A DNA stretch of 64,000 nucleotides from Ariolimax columbianus (GCA_036924085.1 JAVGWX010000006.1:40255246-40319245); one strand, 5' to 3'; counted from the stretch's first letter, positions 10,985 to 21,510 are shown. Numbers and translations are program-made. Notes: a model not told the origin generated them from the sequence alone.

Positions 10985-11156
10985 CTCCATCTTCTTCTCA
11001 AAGCCACAGGTGACGTCATCCTTCTCCCCTGTGAGTCTCTCCACTTCTGTCTGTAATGAGATGATGGTGTTCTTGGCAATGGCCAAGTCTTCTTTCATGA
11101 GACAATTGTCTGCCTGCACCAGTTCAAGCTTTTGCTGGAGGTTTGTCACAGTTGCT
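10985..11156 (-). CDS. RUFY: RUFY coding exon 8 (coiled coil)
   Basis: Residues 266-323, with ATVTNLQQKLELVQADNCLM and then KEDLAIAKNTIISLQTEVERL. Heptad-like spacing of Leu/Ile/Val fits the first RUFY coiled coil. The acceptor is TTAACAG. One base completes a threonine codon and the exon ends in phase 0 at a GTGAGT donor. Confidence 0.93.
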
Positions 11157-11287
11157 CTGTTAAGAAATTTATGGAGAGAACATGTCATGTGGTCTTTTAC
11201 ATTTCTAGATTAATAAAACCACAGGTCTATTTTTAAAAATATCAAATTTTATTTATTACATCATTCACAACGGTTTTACACAGTGAT

Positions 11288-11425
11288 CTATCACTTATAT
11301 AAGACACTGAATTATAGTGTAATATGTGAGTTATCACTTATATAAGACATTGAATCACAGAGTAATATGTAAGTTATCACTTTAATAAGACACAGAATCA
11401 TAGAGTAATATGTAAGCTATCACGT
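11288..11425. repeat. 43-bp tandem repeat, about 3 copies
   Basis: Unit contains TTATCACTTATATAAGACA and AGTAATATGTAAG. Copies are diverged by a few bases. Confidence 0.85.
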
Positions 11426-11427
11426 AT

Positions 11428-11788
11428 ATCTTCTTCCTCTTCATTCATTATCAATCTCCCACTACCAAGCCCCGAAAAGGGCTTTGCATGTAGCAGGATA
11501 TTGTCCAGAGAACAGAATGTGTTGTGTCCTAATTTACTGCTTGACTGTGGTATTTGCACCTTCCGGTCCGACAGATCCGATTCTTCATGGCATTTTTGGG
11601 TACTGGGTTAGTCTTCCCTCTTTGATCATTCTCCTTAGCCAGTTTGCTCTATTGCAACCTGTTATCCATGATCACCACATGGAGGTGTTGAATGGTCATG
11701 GCAGCCCTGGATCGCTGGCCCTGATGATGGCAGTCAGCTTTGGGTCGCTGACCGCTACAGCCCATGCACTTCTCAGTATCTTGATCAC
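11428..11788 (-). mobile_element. SINE-1, long form
   Basis: Full-length in reverse: the TTC-rich end at 11428 is the (GAA)n tail and the head GTGATCAAGATACTGAGAAG is near 11788. Similar in length to the 362-bp copy at 45845-46206, but more diverged. Confidence 0.85.
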
Positions 11789-11904
11789 TTTTATAAGATA
11801 ACATGTTTCTGAAGCTTTTTTTTTTCAAATCAGAGGACTAACCCCACATTCTGCAGGCTTCTAGCCGGCATGAATGCGGAGGTGGTACGTAAGCTACTAC
11901 TTAC

Positions 11905-11979
11905 GTAAGGTGCCTGTTCAACTCCTCAAGATAGTTTTTTTGATCAAGGATGGTAGCCATTTTTGAACTCCCTTCACCA
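11905..11979 (-). CDS. RUFY: RUFY coding exon 7 (post-RUN linker and coil start)
   Basis: Residues 241-266: a short Gly/Ser linker, then ATILDQKNYLEELNRHL, the conserved segment where the RUFY coiled coil begins. The first base completes the AG left by exon 6 into a serine codon. The donor is GTAAG and the exon ends in phase 2. At 75 nt it is too short for an ORF scan. Its place between exons 6 and 8 follows both phase and family order. Confidence 0.93.
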
Positions 11980-12056
11980 CTGGTAAGAACAATAAAAAAT
12001 GGTATTGGTTATTCAAAATTAAAATACATTCATTGATCTCAATTTATTTTGACACA

Positions 12057-12947
12057 TACGAGTGGCGCTCAAATCAAACCAAAACTTTGTTGGAACTATT
12101 ATCATTAGTTAGGAGCACTTGTCCTATTAGTGTTAGGTGGCCCACTTGTCATGGGCAAGTCATGTGACAGATAAATACAAATGGAGAACATCACTGTTAG
12201 TGCTTGCATGGAACAGCGTGTTGTGATGAAGTTTCTTGTGAAAGAAGGAAATTTACAGATGGTTGCAATCACAATACGGTGATGAGACACTCAGCCACAA
12301 TAAGACAATTGAATGGTCTAAACATTTTAGAGGAGGCCGTACATCTGTTAAGTGATGATCCCGGCGTGGTGGCATTCAACCCACCACAGTCATTCCTGTG
12401 AATATCCAGATTGTGGAGCACCTTATCCTGGAAAAATGACGCATAATCTGTCACAAAATTGTACAAGAGGCAAGTCTTTCTCTGGGTAAGGTGAACACTA
12501 TTATTCACGAACATTTGCATTTTCTGAAGGTTAGTGCACATTAGGTTGGATCACAAAGGGCGTCCTGATCCTGCAAGATAGCGCCAGATCTTATACGGCT
12601 CACCGCACTATGTGCCATCTGCAGCAACTTGGCTGGGAGGCACATCCACCTTACAGCCCACACCTCGCTCCAAGCAATTTCTACCTGTATGAACCCTTAA
12701 AAGAATTCATGGGATGTCAGCATTTCAGCCCTGATGACGAAGTGAAACAAGCTGTCCTGGATTGGTTTAGACACACTGATAAATTTTTCTACACTGAAGC
12801 TTTTTAAGAAGCATTACTTAAACACTAGGATAAGGGCATAAACGTTGCAAGAGATTATTTAAAATTTAATGGCATTTTGACACCTAAACAATTTTTTTTT
12901 CCTTACAAATAAAAAAAAAGCCCAGTGTGACGTGAACACCCCTCATA
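12057..12947 (+). mobile_element. Mariner transposon remnant with both ends
   Basis: Terminal inverted repeats can be aligned: left TACGAGTGGCGCTCAAATC, right (reversed) TATGAGGGGTGTTCACGTC. Each is bounded by TA, the mariner target. Near 12182 a transposase start reads MENITVSACMEQRVVMKFLV (helix-turn-helix region). At 12575-12850 the C-terminus reads LGWEAHPPYSPHLAPSNFYL, the motif carrying the third catalytic acid region. The middle is deleted (0.89 kb against about 1.3 kb) and frames are broken, so it is inactive. Confidence 0.85.
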
Positions 12948-13027
12948 AATGAGGAGCTTGCACACATAAATCAAATAAATGAATTCAAGAACTTCGCAGA
13001 TCTGACTGACAAAGCTCAGTGTTACAA

Positions 13028-13785
13028 CGAGGCGTGTTCAAATGAAACCGCATCTAACTGCACCAAGGAACATACATACAATGGGCATGATGATGTCACT
13101 TCTAGTAAGGGATGTCGACCAGTTGACATTCATCGCAGAATGCTGGCAGTGTATGGTGACAAAAGTGTGACGAAGATAACAGTAAAGAGCTGGACAACGA
13201 TGTTTAAAAAAGGACGTGAGTTAACGAAAGATCTTCCGAGACCAGGTCTGGCGTATATTCTTGCATCAGAAGATACCATCGCCAAAATTGATGCAGCAAT
13301 TCGGGTGTACCATCACTGGAGCTTACGTTTGCTAGCAGAGGAATTCGCTGTGACGCTAGGGACAGTTCAAATGATGGTTAGCAAGAAACTGAAGTATCGG
13401 AAGGTGTGTTCATAATGGGTACCTCGGTTTCTGACCAACCACCATAAAAAACAACACATGGGATGAAGTTTGAACCACTTGCTGCGATACGAAGAGGAGG
13501 GTGATTCGTTTCTTTTCCACATAGTGGCAGGTAAACACGCGTCGGCTGACATCCTTCAGCTATTGGAAACCGAATCACCGATCGATGATCAACTCTGGAC
13601 GGATTCTGTATCACATCCGCCATATTTTCAACGGTCTGCTAACGAAACAATGAGTCGGCGGATAATGAAATTTTGCAAACTTGACAGTTGCTATGTGCTG
13701 TATAAACCAGAATTGACGTCATCATGCGCATCATACGTATGTTCACTTGGTGCGGTTAGGTCCGGTTTCATTTGAACATGCCTCG
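13028..13785. mobile_element. Mariner-derived foldback element, copy 1
   Basis: Ends are inverted repeats of about 75 bp starting CGAGGCRTGTTCAAATGAAA. A TA follows the right end; the left has AA. Inside, transposase codons run forward from GCRPVDIHRRML through WTTMFKKGRELTKDLPRPG to FLFHIVAGK. At about 13545 the sequence switches to the reversed transposase start (NPSRVDHRS, minus strand). The element is therefore two head-to-head pieces of one mariner. It cannot encode transposase. The breakpoint motif CACGCGTCGGCTGACATCC recurs in reverse at 46823-46850. Confidence 0.85.
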
Positions 13786-13890
13786 TATGTTATCATGAGG
13801 AAACAAATTGATCCAGAATTCTTGAAAAGCTGGATAGAGTAAATCCAAATGCAATGTTGGACCTACTCTCCACTAATTAGAGCGATGAGT

Positions 13891-13914
13891 TTAATAATAA
13901 TAATAATAATAATA
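13891..13914 (+). repeat. (AAT)n microsatellite
   Basis: Eight AAT/ATA triplets in an A+T-rich stretch. No other signal in 13915-14210. Confidence 0.9.
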
Positions 13915-14214
13915 AGAGTATATGTCTTTGACAACTTTTTCATTCAAACATGAAAAATTAAACTAACTACAAAAATAAATTAAGTCTGATAAAGTTTTTA
14001 GAATGAAAAAAATAATTTTTAAGAGTGAATTAATTGTAACAATGGAGGAATTGCAAACTAAATTTCTGTCAAAAGTAAATCATAAATTGTGAGGAAAGTG
14101 CATCTTGCTTGAGTATAATATTTCACATGCATTACAGCATTTAAATGTGAGTATAACAGGGTGTGCCTGTTATGAAGGATGATTTAGAAGTTTGATAAAA
14201 AAGTTAGTTGCCCA

Positions 14215-14500
14215 TCGCGAGCGATGATGGCGACATCCTCAGACGGTTTTGTCTTGATAATGTAACTTGCGCTGTATTTGGATTATAGAGAGGCTGCGCT
14301 GGTAATCAAACTTACTCTCTGGTCTCAAACTACCTTGGGTCAGTGACAAGGTGAACTAGAGGTAATTCAGGACGCAGGCTCTCTGGTCCCACTTCCCTGA
14401 GACCAGGGGTCGCTTGAAAACTGCGGGGCTCGAACCCACACCGTTTCTGATCATCACTTTGAGAGGCGAGTGCCTTACCTCTTGACCATAGCAACCCCAG
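14215..14500 (-). mobile_element. SINE-5 (tRNA-derived), best copy
   Basis: The minus strand reads GGTTGCTATGGTCAAGAGGT (A-box region), then GTGTGGGTTCGAGCCCCGC (B-box GGTTCGAGCCC), then the body to a 3' end near 14215. Orientation and order match 17905-18185. Confidence 0.85.
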
Positions 14501-14669
14501 AAGTTTGATATGAGCCTTTTCAAATGACAATGGCCAGGCTGCCATGTACATTCAAATTATTTGCATGAATCAGCCTCAAAACAAAAAGGTACTACGATAG
14601 AGAAGAAACTTATCTATTCCAGTATTTTAAAGAAATGGTCATTGCCATAAAGAGCGGTAAACACATGAC

Positions 14670-15075
14670 TACAGAGAAGAGAAACAAAACTGATAGTAGA
14701 GTTCCAGATATGAGGAAAGACTTGGAAAAACTGGCCTATAGTGTGTAGAAAAGAGAAGAATTTGAGGTGATTTAATACAAGTTTATTAGATAATCAACAG
14801 AAAGGATAAATTAGACTAACAAGTGTTTCAAAATACAGACAAAGAGGGTACAGCCACAAATTTATTAAATAAAAGTCCAGATTAGATATCAGGTAATATT
14901 TTTGCTTAGAATGCATTGTCACAGGAAATAGTGATGGCAGGGTCAATTAATGCATTAAAGAATAGATTGGATGCGAATATGTATTTTTGGATCAAGTGAA
15001 TGTAAAAGAAACTGGTTGTATACAGACTTAGCAAAGTCTTCTAAACCAGTATAAAGAAGTTAAGTTAAGTTAGCC
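14670..15075 (+). mobile_element. LINE-C 3' end, 5'-truncated
   Basis: Nucleotide match to 180-590, from the last RT codons through the 3' UTR (CTTCTAAACCAGTATAAAG) to the TTAAG tail at 15056-15072. All frames broken. Confidence 0.8.
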
Positions 15076-15084
15076 TACAGTATG

Positions 15085-15325
15085 AGAATAGAGATTGAAG
15101 CAGTGACTTCAGCTCTGAGGTTGTTGTCTGAGACCTCTTTAATAAGGGCTATCATAATATCAAACTCCTTGCTCCAGAAGGTACGGAAGTGCTACCCACA
15201 ACATGAGGAATAGCAGACCATCAAGGACTCAAGTCTTCAAGTGCTTGTGTGAATCTAAATGTCCTAGTATTGCTGGGGGTTCATGGCAATGAATGAGCCG
15301 ATGTCCTAGCCTTGATGGCACTCAT
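15085..15325 (+). mobile_element. RNase H fragment of an I-like LINE
   Basis: The plus strand reads EIEAVTSALRLLSETSLIRA and later VHGNE followed by ADVLALMA, the E...D and H.GN.xAD blocks of RNase H. It has stops. Close to LINE-B but not clearly the same copy class. Confidence 0.6.
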
Positions 15326-15329
15326 ACTT

Positions 15330-15502
15330 GGAATACTTGGCATCCTGGTATTCAAACAGGCATGTTTATGTCTGTTGCCAGGTAACTGAATTGCTTCAGC
15401 TATACGTAGTAGGTATTTTACAACTTCCTGCGTCTTACTAGGCCTGAGGGGAGATATAAATCATTTGGGTAGATTTTTAACTAGAATTTTTGAAATTTTG
15501 GC
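15330..15502 (-). mobile_element. SINE-2 3' part
   Basis: Matches 29369-29460 joined to 29759-29815 (TATTCAAACAGGCATG, then ATTTTACAACTTCCTG, then GGGTAGATTTTTAACTAGAA). It is contiguous here, which shows that 29461-29758 is an insertion in the other copy. It is cut on the right by the 18-bp minisatellite. Confidence 0.75.
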
Positions 15503-15825
15503 CCTCATACTAACTTTGGCACTCATACTAACTTTGGAACTCATACTAACTTTGGAACTCATACTAACTTTGGCATTCATACTAACTTTGGCACTCATAC
15601 TAACTTTGGAACTCATACTAACTTTGGCACTCATACTAACTTTGGCACTCATACTAACTTTGGCACTCATACTAACTTTGGCACTCATACTAACTTTGGC
15701 ACTCATACTAACTTTGGCACTCATACTAACTTTGGCACTCATACTAACTTTGGCACTCATACTAACTTTGGCACTCATACTAACTTTGGCACTCATACTA
15801 ACTTTGGCACTCATACTAACGACAT
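15503..15825. repeat. 18-bp minisatellite, about 18 copies
   Basis: Unit CTCATACTAACTTTGGCA with rare A/C variants. Because 18 is a multiple of 3 and the unit lacks stops, both strands give long ORFs (ILTLAL repeats on plus, SMSAKV repeats on minus). They have no flanking coding sequence and I do not call them genes. Confidence 0.95.
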
Positions 15826-15972
15826 TCAGTAATGATAAGTGAAGCATTTTCAAGTCTCTTGATTCTACAATCAATGACCTGGCAATCCACAGCTGCAGAG
15901 TTTTTTTAAACGATCATGGGCTGAACAAAAACAAGTGCCTGAGAGGACAGATCAGGGTTATGTACAACCAGT

Positions 15973-17218
15973 AAAATTCTCAAGCAATTTCAGAGTGGAG
16001 GCAGAGGCATTGAAGGCTGCAGCAGAAGCAATGCTGACAGACGAAAGCAATGAAAGCCAGATAGTCCTGTTTACAGATGCCCTGTCTGTGATTACAGCAC
16101 TATAAAGCCAGAAAAATACAGAACTTAATGATTTAAGAGCAGCTTTGCCTCTGTCTGCTATCAGTCATCCCAATGGACGCAGAAGAGATGCAGTCCAGCG
16201 GACATTGCACCTCCTGCCCTATTGTGACAACCTCCCGGGTGGCGAGGAATGCTAGGCGTACCATCACTGCAGATGAGCCGAGAAAATAAAGGGAGCAAAG
16301 AGATACCTCACTCACATGCATATGCTACATTTCTGGCAGGACGTGACGATCCTGGGACAAAGTCACACTGGACTGCCTCTCTTCCGGGATAGTACAAACT
16401 AGTACATAGTCCATCATATCATTGCCAAACCCTATAGACACGAGTAGGGAAGACTCAATAGTCCTGCAAGACAACTTCCTAAGAGAGACAACTCTGACCA
16501 AAAACAACTGCTGCCTTGCAGTTAGGCTGGGGACAGCCAAAGGCTAAGGAGGGCAACCCTACAGAAACGCCTGTTGAAATCGGATGCACTGAGCCACAGG
16601 CCTAACAAAATAAAACAGTGCAACGTAAATATCGCTGTAAACAGCGTACGATGAAGAAGAAGAAGATTTAAGAGCAGCACTCTGTCAACTATGCCAGCAC
16701 TCCGCACCAAAAAGAGTAGTGGTACAGTGGGTTCCAACCCACTGTAAAACTCAAGGCAACGAGGAGGCAGACTGACTGGCAAAAGAAGGTGCAAGTTTAC
16801 CACAACCAGATTCTAGTGTGACCTACGAAGAGTCCAAAAGGTTTATTAGGGCTAGATACATGGCCAAATGGGAAAAGAGCATACTGGCTACACAAAAAAT
16901 GATGCCTATTACCAGTTGAGCAGAAGAGAGCAGGTCGTGGTCTTCAGACTCTGCACAGGCCACAACAGACTGAGGTACCATCTATTCAATAAACTGAAGA
17001 TAGGTGGTACTGACTAATGCAGTTGTGGTACCGGAAAAATGGCCGCTGAACATCTGCTGCAAAACTGCCCGACATACAAGGTCCAGAGAAAACACATGTG
17101 GCCATCACCAGTGCCAACACTAGACAAGCTCTATGGCAGTGTTGACAGCCTCAGGATGACTGCTGCTTTCTTCGAACAAATTCAAGTTGACGTCTGACAG
17201 CGTACGAAGAAGAAGAAG
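15973..17218 (+). mobile_element. LINE-A, 5'-truncated copy with target duplication
   Basis: A 13-bp duplication ATGTACAACCAGT flanks it (15960-15972 and 17219-17231). It starts inside RNase H (FRVEAEALKAA, then LFTDALSVITAL), is cut by the 521-bp element at 16144-16664, and continues with QCVPTHC-like and RLCTGHNRLRYHLFNKL-like codons. The tail is CGTACGAAGAAGAAGAAG. Frames carry stops. It defines the true 3' end of LINE-A. Confidence 0.9.
16144..16664 (+). mobile_element. 521-bp (GAA)n-tailed retroelement inside LINE-A
   Basis: Flanked by a perfect 14-bp duplication GATTTAAGAGCAGC (16130-16143 and 16665-16678). It ends ACAGCGTACGATGAAGAAGAAG, the same 3' end as LINE-A. No coding domain is recognised, though a segment near 16590 (GAAATCGGATGCA) resembles SINE-1. 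Probably a non-autonomous LINE-A relative. Confidence 0.8.
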
Positions 17219-17454
17219 ATGTACAACCAGTGAGCTACTGGAACAATCAGTATCCATGCTCTTCATCATTTACTGAAGGAAACTGAACAGCTATGGGTTT
17301 GTCTGGCATGCAGTTACATCAATTCTTAAACAGAACAAAGAAATGCAGTACAATCAGACAGTTTATCAGACCATATCAAGATACCTGTAAGGTGTAAAGA
17401 CATGCAAGACCAAATAGAACAGCCACATCCTAATAATAATAATAGATGGCCATC

Positions 17455-18620
17455 ACAAGTGATAATGTGGACAGTATAAGACTTGTGCTGCCTGATGTGA
17501 TGTCATATGCCTGTAAAGTTCAATCCTGGCATAGCAGACTCTTCTGCATTTGGGACACATATATGAGGAATCGGCTGTGGGGGTTGATGTGCGTTCTATT
17601 CTTTCTGGCAGTTTGTTTTCTCTGAACGATGATGTTTCGCTCTGCAATCTGAGCACCTTGGTGCGATTCTAGCGTGTCAGATGGAGCAGTTCTAGAAAAA
17701 ACATCTCCAAGGAAGTGGCACCAATATTGAAGCTCTTCAGAGACGTTTTTAAGAAGTCTCAGTAGCGTTTCTTGTGCCCTTCTGATGAGCATCTTCCTGT
17801 TTTGAGCTTACCGTACAGCAGCTGCTTGGAGAGACGCTCATTTCATTTGTGAACATGTCCCATCCTTTTTTTCTGGCTTTTTTGCAGAAGCGTATGAATG
17901 GGGGTTGCTGTAGTCAAGAGGTTAAAGCAGTCATCTCTCAAAGTGATTAACGGAAACGGTGGGCAATCGAATCCCGCAAGTTTCAAGCGACCTCTGGTCT
18001 CACGGGAGGTAAGACCAGAGTGCCTGCATCCCAAGCTACCTCCAGTCATCTTGACCAATAGTCTTGCCACTGATCTAAGGTAACTCGGGGAAAAAAGTGA
18101 GATTGATGACCAGTGCAGCTTCTTACTGACTATATTCCAAATACAGCGCACATCACATTAAGACAAAACCGACTGATGTTGTGGTCATCATCGCTTGCAT
18201 TGGGCAATAACTTTACTTTATGAATGCTCAACATGTTTGGGTTGTCTAGAATTTCAGAGCTAAGCACTTTGTTCTGCCACCTGATCCTGTGCAGCCTGCA
18301 CAGATAGCCCATGTAAAAATGATTTAGATGTCTGCTATACACTGTCCATGTTTCGCAGGCATGCAACAGTCGTTAGCACTGCAACACGATAAACTTTTAC
18401 CTTGGTGGTGACAGTGGTGCCTTGTTGACTCCAGATGTTTGTTTGTAGGCTCCCAAATACAAAGCTTGCCTTTGCAATCTTGTTGTTGACCTCAGAGTCG
18501 ATATTCGCTTCTCATGTGTTGGTACTGCTTAGGTACCCATGTGTTATGATAAAATGGGCTGTCTAATGCCTAACATGATAATCTGGGATGCGGTTCCTGG
18601 GAAGAGAGATAGGTCCCCCT
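17455..18620 (-). mobile_element. LINE-G, RT C-terminus with C2H2 finger, split by SINE-5
   Basis: Minus strand from right: ACETWTVYSRHLNHF and IRWQNKVLSSEILDNPNMLS at 18200-18370. After the SINE-5 come LLYGKLKTGRCSSEGHKKRY, then at 17455-17656 YMCPKCRRVCYARIELYRHM with the final His, a C2H2 finger. LINE RTs with this ending are well known, so the finger belongs to the retroelement and not to a host transcription factor. Stops and frameshifts are present. Confidence 0.75.
17905..18187 (+). mobile_element. SINE-5 (tRNA-derived) inside LINE-G
   Basis: Head GGTTGCTGTAGTCAAGAGGT (A-box region) and GGGCAATCGAATCCCGC (B-box-like), body CAAGTTTCAAGCGACCTCTGG, and 3' end near CATTAAGACAAAACCG. It interrupts the LINE-G coding sequence between two colinear parts. 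Confidence 0.8.
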
Positions 18621-18907
18621 AGGATGTGCTGGATAGAAGTTTTAGAGTGGACGGCTTAACCTTTAGATACCGAAACACAGGCAGTGGAGATATACTGCAG
18701 TATACAACAGACAATTCATGAAGTAGTGAAATATGATGCCTCTACGATTTCTTAGGTTGCGAGAATAAAAAACGAGACATACAGATGGGATACAGGAAGA
18801 GCCACTGCAACCCTCCACAAGAAACAAATCATAAAAAGTAAAGAATACAACAAGTGGCTTCTTCAAGACACCTCAACAAGACACTATAAAGGATATAGAC
18901 AAAATAC

Positions 18908-18975
18908 CTTTCATCCTCAGTGCTGTCATTGTATTTTCCATCTTTCATATATAGGCTGAAATCAATCACTCCCAT
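18908..18975 (-). CDS. RUFY: RUFY coding exon 6 (end of RUN domain)
   Basis: Residues 219-241, reading MGVIDFSLYMKDGKYN and then an acidic linker. The VIDFS block is diagnostic of RUFY. It enters in phase 0 and leaves in phase 2 at a GTATTT donor. At 68 nt it is not a multiple of three, so skipping it would shift the frame. Its acceptor is preceded by a 21-nt poly-T run. Confidence 0.93.
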
Positions 18976-18977
18976 CT

Positions 18978-19005
18978 AAGGTACAAAAAAAAAAAAAAAA
19001 AAAAA
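18978..19005 (-). promoter_or_regulatory. Polypyrimidine tract of the RUFY exon 6 acceptor, T21 homopolymer
   Basis: On the coding (minus) strand a run of 21 T (plus-strand A at 18985-19005) lies seven bases before CTTAG and the first exon base. It is the polypyrimidine tract of this acceptor. Pure T runs of this length are usually length-polymorphic, and tract length can affect exon inclusion. Any effect here is inference. Confidence 0.75.
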
Positions 19006-19239
19006 GGAAGTAATTTCTCACTTAAACCCATCTGATTGAAAAACATTTTTAAAAAGGCACATTGTTTAAAACCATATCATGCGAAAAGAAGGGTTAAGGA
19101 TAAGAGGAATGGACAAAAAATAAAGGGAAAACAGTAAAAATATACAGGTAAGAGGAAGACTGTGTTAGAAATCAAAATGAAACATCAAATGATAGACTAC
19201 AAACATGAGTGGAAGAGTTATACATTTTTCAGCTAAGAA

Positions 19240-19690
19240 ACATTTTCTAATGCATTACGACATTATGAAATATGTAATTATAGTCATTCTTTACAAATAT
19301 TTCTTAAATTAACAGACATTTGCAAAACTTTATATTTTCAAATATCTGAAATTATGAGGAACTTTTTCCATACTTTATAATTTTCCTTATTTTCTTCAGC
19401 TCCAAACAAATATTACAGTATTCCCGTTATACATTTGTTAAATGAACCCAGACAATTTCCCATACTTTACAATATTCCCATATTTCTTAAATGAACATAA
19501 TTTCCCATTTTTAATAATATTCTTATATTTTATCAGCTACAAACCAATTTCCAATATTTTACAATATTCCCAGATTTCTTAAAATAACAGAAATTTCATA
19601 AACTTTATCATATTTTCTTATTTCTTGAATCTGGAGAAATTGTCCAAGATTCTACATAATTCTCAAATTTCTTAAATTAGGGTACATTTC
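19240..19690. repeat. Degenerate A+T-rich tandem repeat
   Basis: Units of roughly 55-65 bp repeat elements such as TTTCCCATACTTTACAATAT and ATTTCTTAAATGAAC, well diverged. It ends just before RUFY exon 5. Confidence 0.7.
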
Positions 19691-19702
19691 TTAAGTACCT
19701 AC

Positions 19703-19826
19703 CGGCTGATCCAAGTCCTCCCCTTTGATGCACATGTTACAATCCAGGACATTGAGACCCACAAGGAGACCAGCTATGACCACACCCTCCTCCTCAAGCA
19801 TGAAAGCTCCAGGTTCATAAAAATCA
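19703..19826 (-). CDS. RUFY: RUFY coding exon 5 (RUN domain)
   Basis: Residues 177-218, containing [27 protein letters not shown] and [10 protein letters not shown], matching the RUFY RUN-domain core. The acceptor is CCAG. One base completes a histidine codon and the exon ends in phase 0 at a GTAGGT donor. Confidence 0.95.
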
Positions 19827-19960
19827 CTGGACACAAAATAACATTTTATTTGCACTGACGTATGCTCCATCCTTATTTACTACAGTAGTGTAACTTGTTT
19901 CCAGGGCCGCTGCTTGGAGGCGAAATAAGATCTGGGTCAGCTCTGGTTCACTGACCATTC

Positions 19961-20065
19961 TTCTTCTTTTTCGTTCATTTTCAATCTCCCGCCACCAAGC
20001 CCTAAACAGAGCTTTGCAAGTAGCAGGATATAGTCCGGAGAACGGAATGCGTTGTGTCGTTCGCT
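19961..20065 (-). mobile_element. SINE-1 3' half
   Basis: The reverse complement matches the last 100 bp of SINE-1 (ACGGAATGCGTTGTGTCG, AATCTCCCGCCACCAAGCCC, TTC-rich tail). The 5' part is missing. Confidence 0.75.
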
Positions 20066-20509
20066 GACCCTAATGCAAGCAACCAGCTATGTGCAGCTGG
20101 CTGCTGTCAGCTCATTCACTGTGCTGCATCTTCATAATGATTTGATTATTTTTGTTGAACAACCTAATCTTATTCTCCTGAAAAAAATGACGCTCAACTA
20201 CATATTAGGCAAAGAATAGCTTTCACTAGCTGAAGCAATGTTTGGAAGTAATTGTAGTACAGACAAAATACTAAACTAAGAATTTAATCTGTGCTTCTGC
20301 ATGGAGCAGGGTGCTGGAGAACAATGGAAAAAGAGACATAAAAAAACTGGAGAACTGGGGGAAAAAAAGACATACAAAATGTCTTTCTTTTCACACAACC
20401 TGCCTAAAAAAGAATTACATAATTTCTAGTCAAACACCATCCCGAAACAAGAGCTGCATGCCCGAAGCAATCAAGAAGACATGAATGCCATCATGATTAG
20501 TCAACACTA

Positions 20510-20740
20510 GAACTGGATAGGCCATGTCTTAAAAAAAAGAACCAGACACCATCCAGAACTGCCTTGATAGGGACTCCAGGGGAGGGGAAAAGGGATGCAG
20601 GCCAAAGACAATTTGACGAAGAACTGCCGAGGCCGAAATGAAAATCATGAATCAGAATTGGGGCATTGTACGAAAGATGGCTTCAGACCAGGTGAAGTGG
20701 AGTGAGTATGCTGCTACCTTTCCTTAAAGACATCATCAGG
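20510..20740 (+). mobile_element. RTE-like LINE C-terminal fragment
   Basis: Codons include NWIGHVLKK, then KDNLTKNCRGRNENHES, with stops. This is the WIGHVLRK-type region before the end of RTE ORFs. The flanks 20066-20509 and 20741-21070 are not recognised. Confidence 0.6.
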
Positions 20741-21074
20741 TCACTGACCACTTTGTCCGTTACTGACCAAGCAACTAAGAAGAATACATACTGGATGGAG
20801 AGCAATGAAAGTAAATCTGGCATTGTTTGCCCCTCCCAAAAAAATAAAATAACTGTGCTTCTCTGATTTATGTAATATGTTGTCTGTATTTGATTATCCT
20901 TCAGAACAAGTTTTCTTTGTTATATATAAGAATTGTTAAAACCACATATCTGTAGAATCCAGTGACCTTCATTCTTTATACACTTTCATTTACTGGAGCA
21001 TTCCAAAATGCTGTCGCAGAATGGAGTGGATTTATGAATGATCTCTGAAGTCTAACGAAATGCTTTAACTCAAG

Positions 21075-21510
21075 ACCGAATATACTTTAGACACCAATCA
21101 AAACCAAATCGGCAGGACCCAGCCAAACAATTGAAGAGAACAGAGTTTAAGTTTCAAGCTGAGAATAGGTTATGCCTCTATAACAAACATCTGAAAAGAA
21201 TAGACCCCCAGCATGAACCAAATTGCAGATTCTGTCACCACCATGAGGAATCAGTCAAATACCTTCCGACCCTGTGCTCAAGACTAGCTAGTTTGTGAAA
21301 CAAGCTGCTCCCACTGCACTCAACCATACACAACTCCTTTTACACATCACTATAACAACTCAGGAAGATGTGTGCTTTTGTTCAGGAGGCATTGTGGTGT
21401 CAAGAGCTACCAGCTCGCAGATTCAATATTCTCAAACTATGTGCGACACATAACCTCAGAAGGCCTTGTTGTGGGGGAACAGTTCCAACTATCAGGAGAA
21501 AGTGCAAGAT
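21075..21510 (+). mobile_element. I-like LINE C-terminal fragment (Cys/His cluster)
   Basis: The plus strand reads ENRLCLYNKHLKRIDPQHEP, then NCRFCHHHEESVKYL, the Cys-x2-Cys...His cluster after RNase H in I-like LINEs. Frames end in stops at about 21290. Confidence 0.65.

Noticed and set aside
13140..13415. A host gene with a mariner-type helix-turn-helix domain (SETMAR-like)
   Set aside because: It lies within inverted termini, lacks a catalytic domain and a SET domain, and is joined to a reversed transposase start.
15461..15874. Long ORFs on both strands over the same bases
   Set aside because: They are products of an 18-bp repeat without stops, and no coding signal continues outside the array.
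17453..17656. A host C2H2 zinc-finger gene
   Set aside because: The finger follows an RT C-terminus on the same strand in the order known for LINEs, and the ORF is broken upstream. It belongs to LINE-G.
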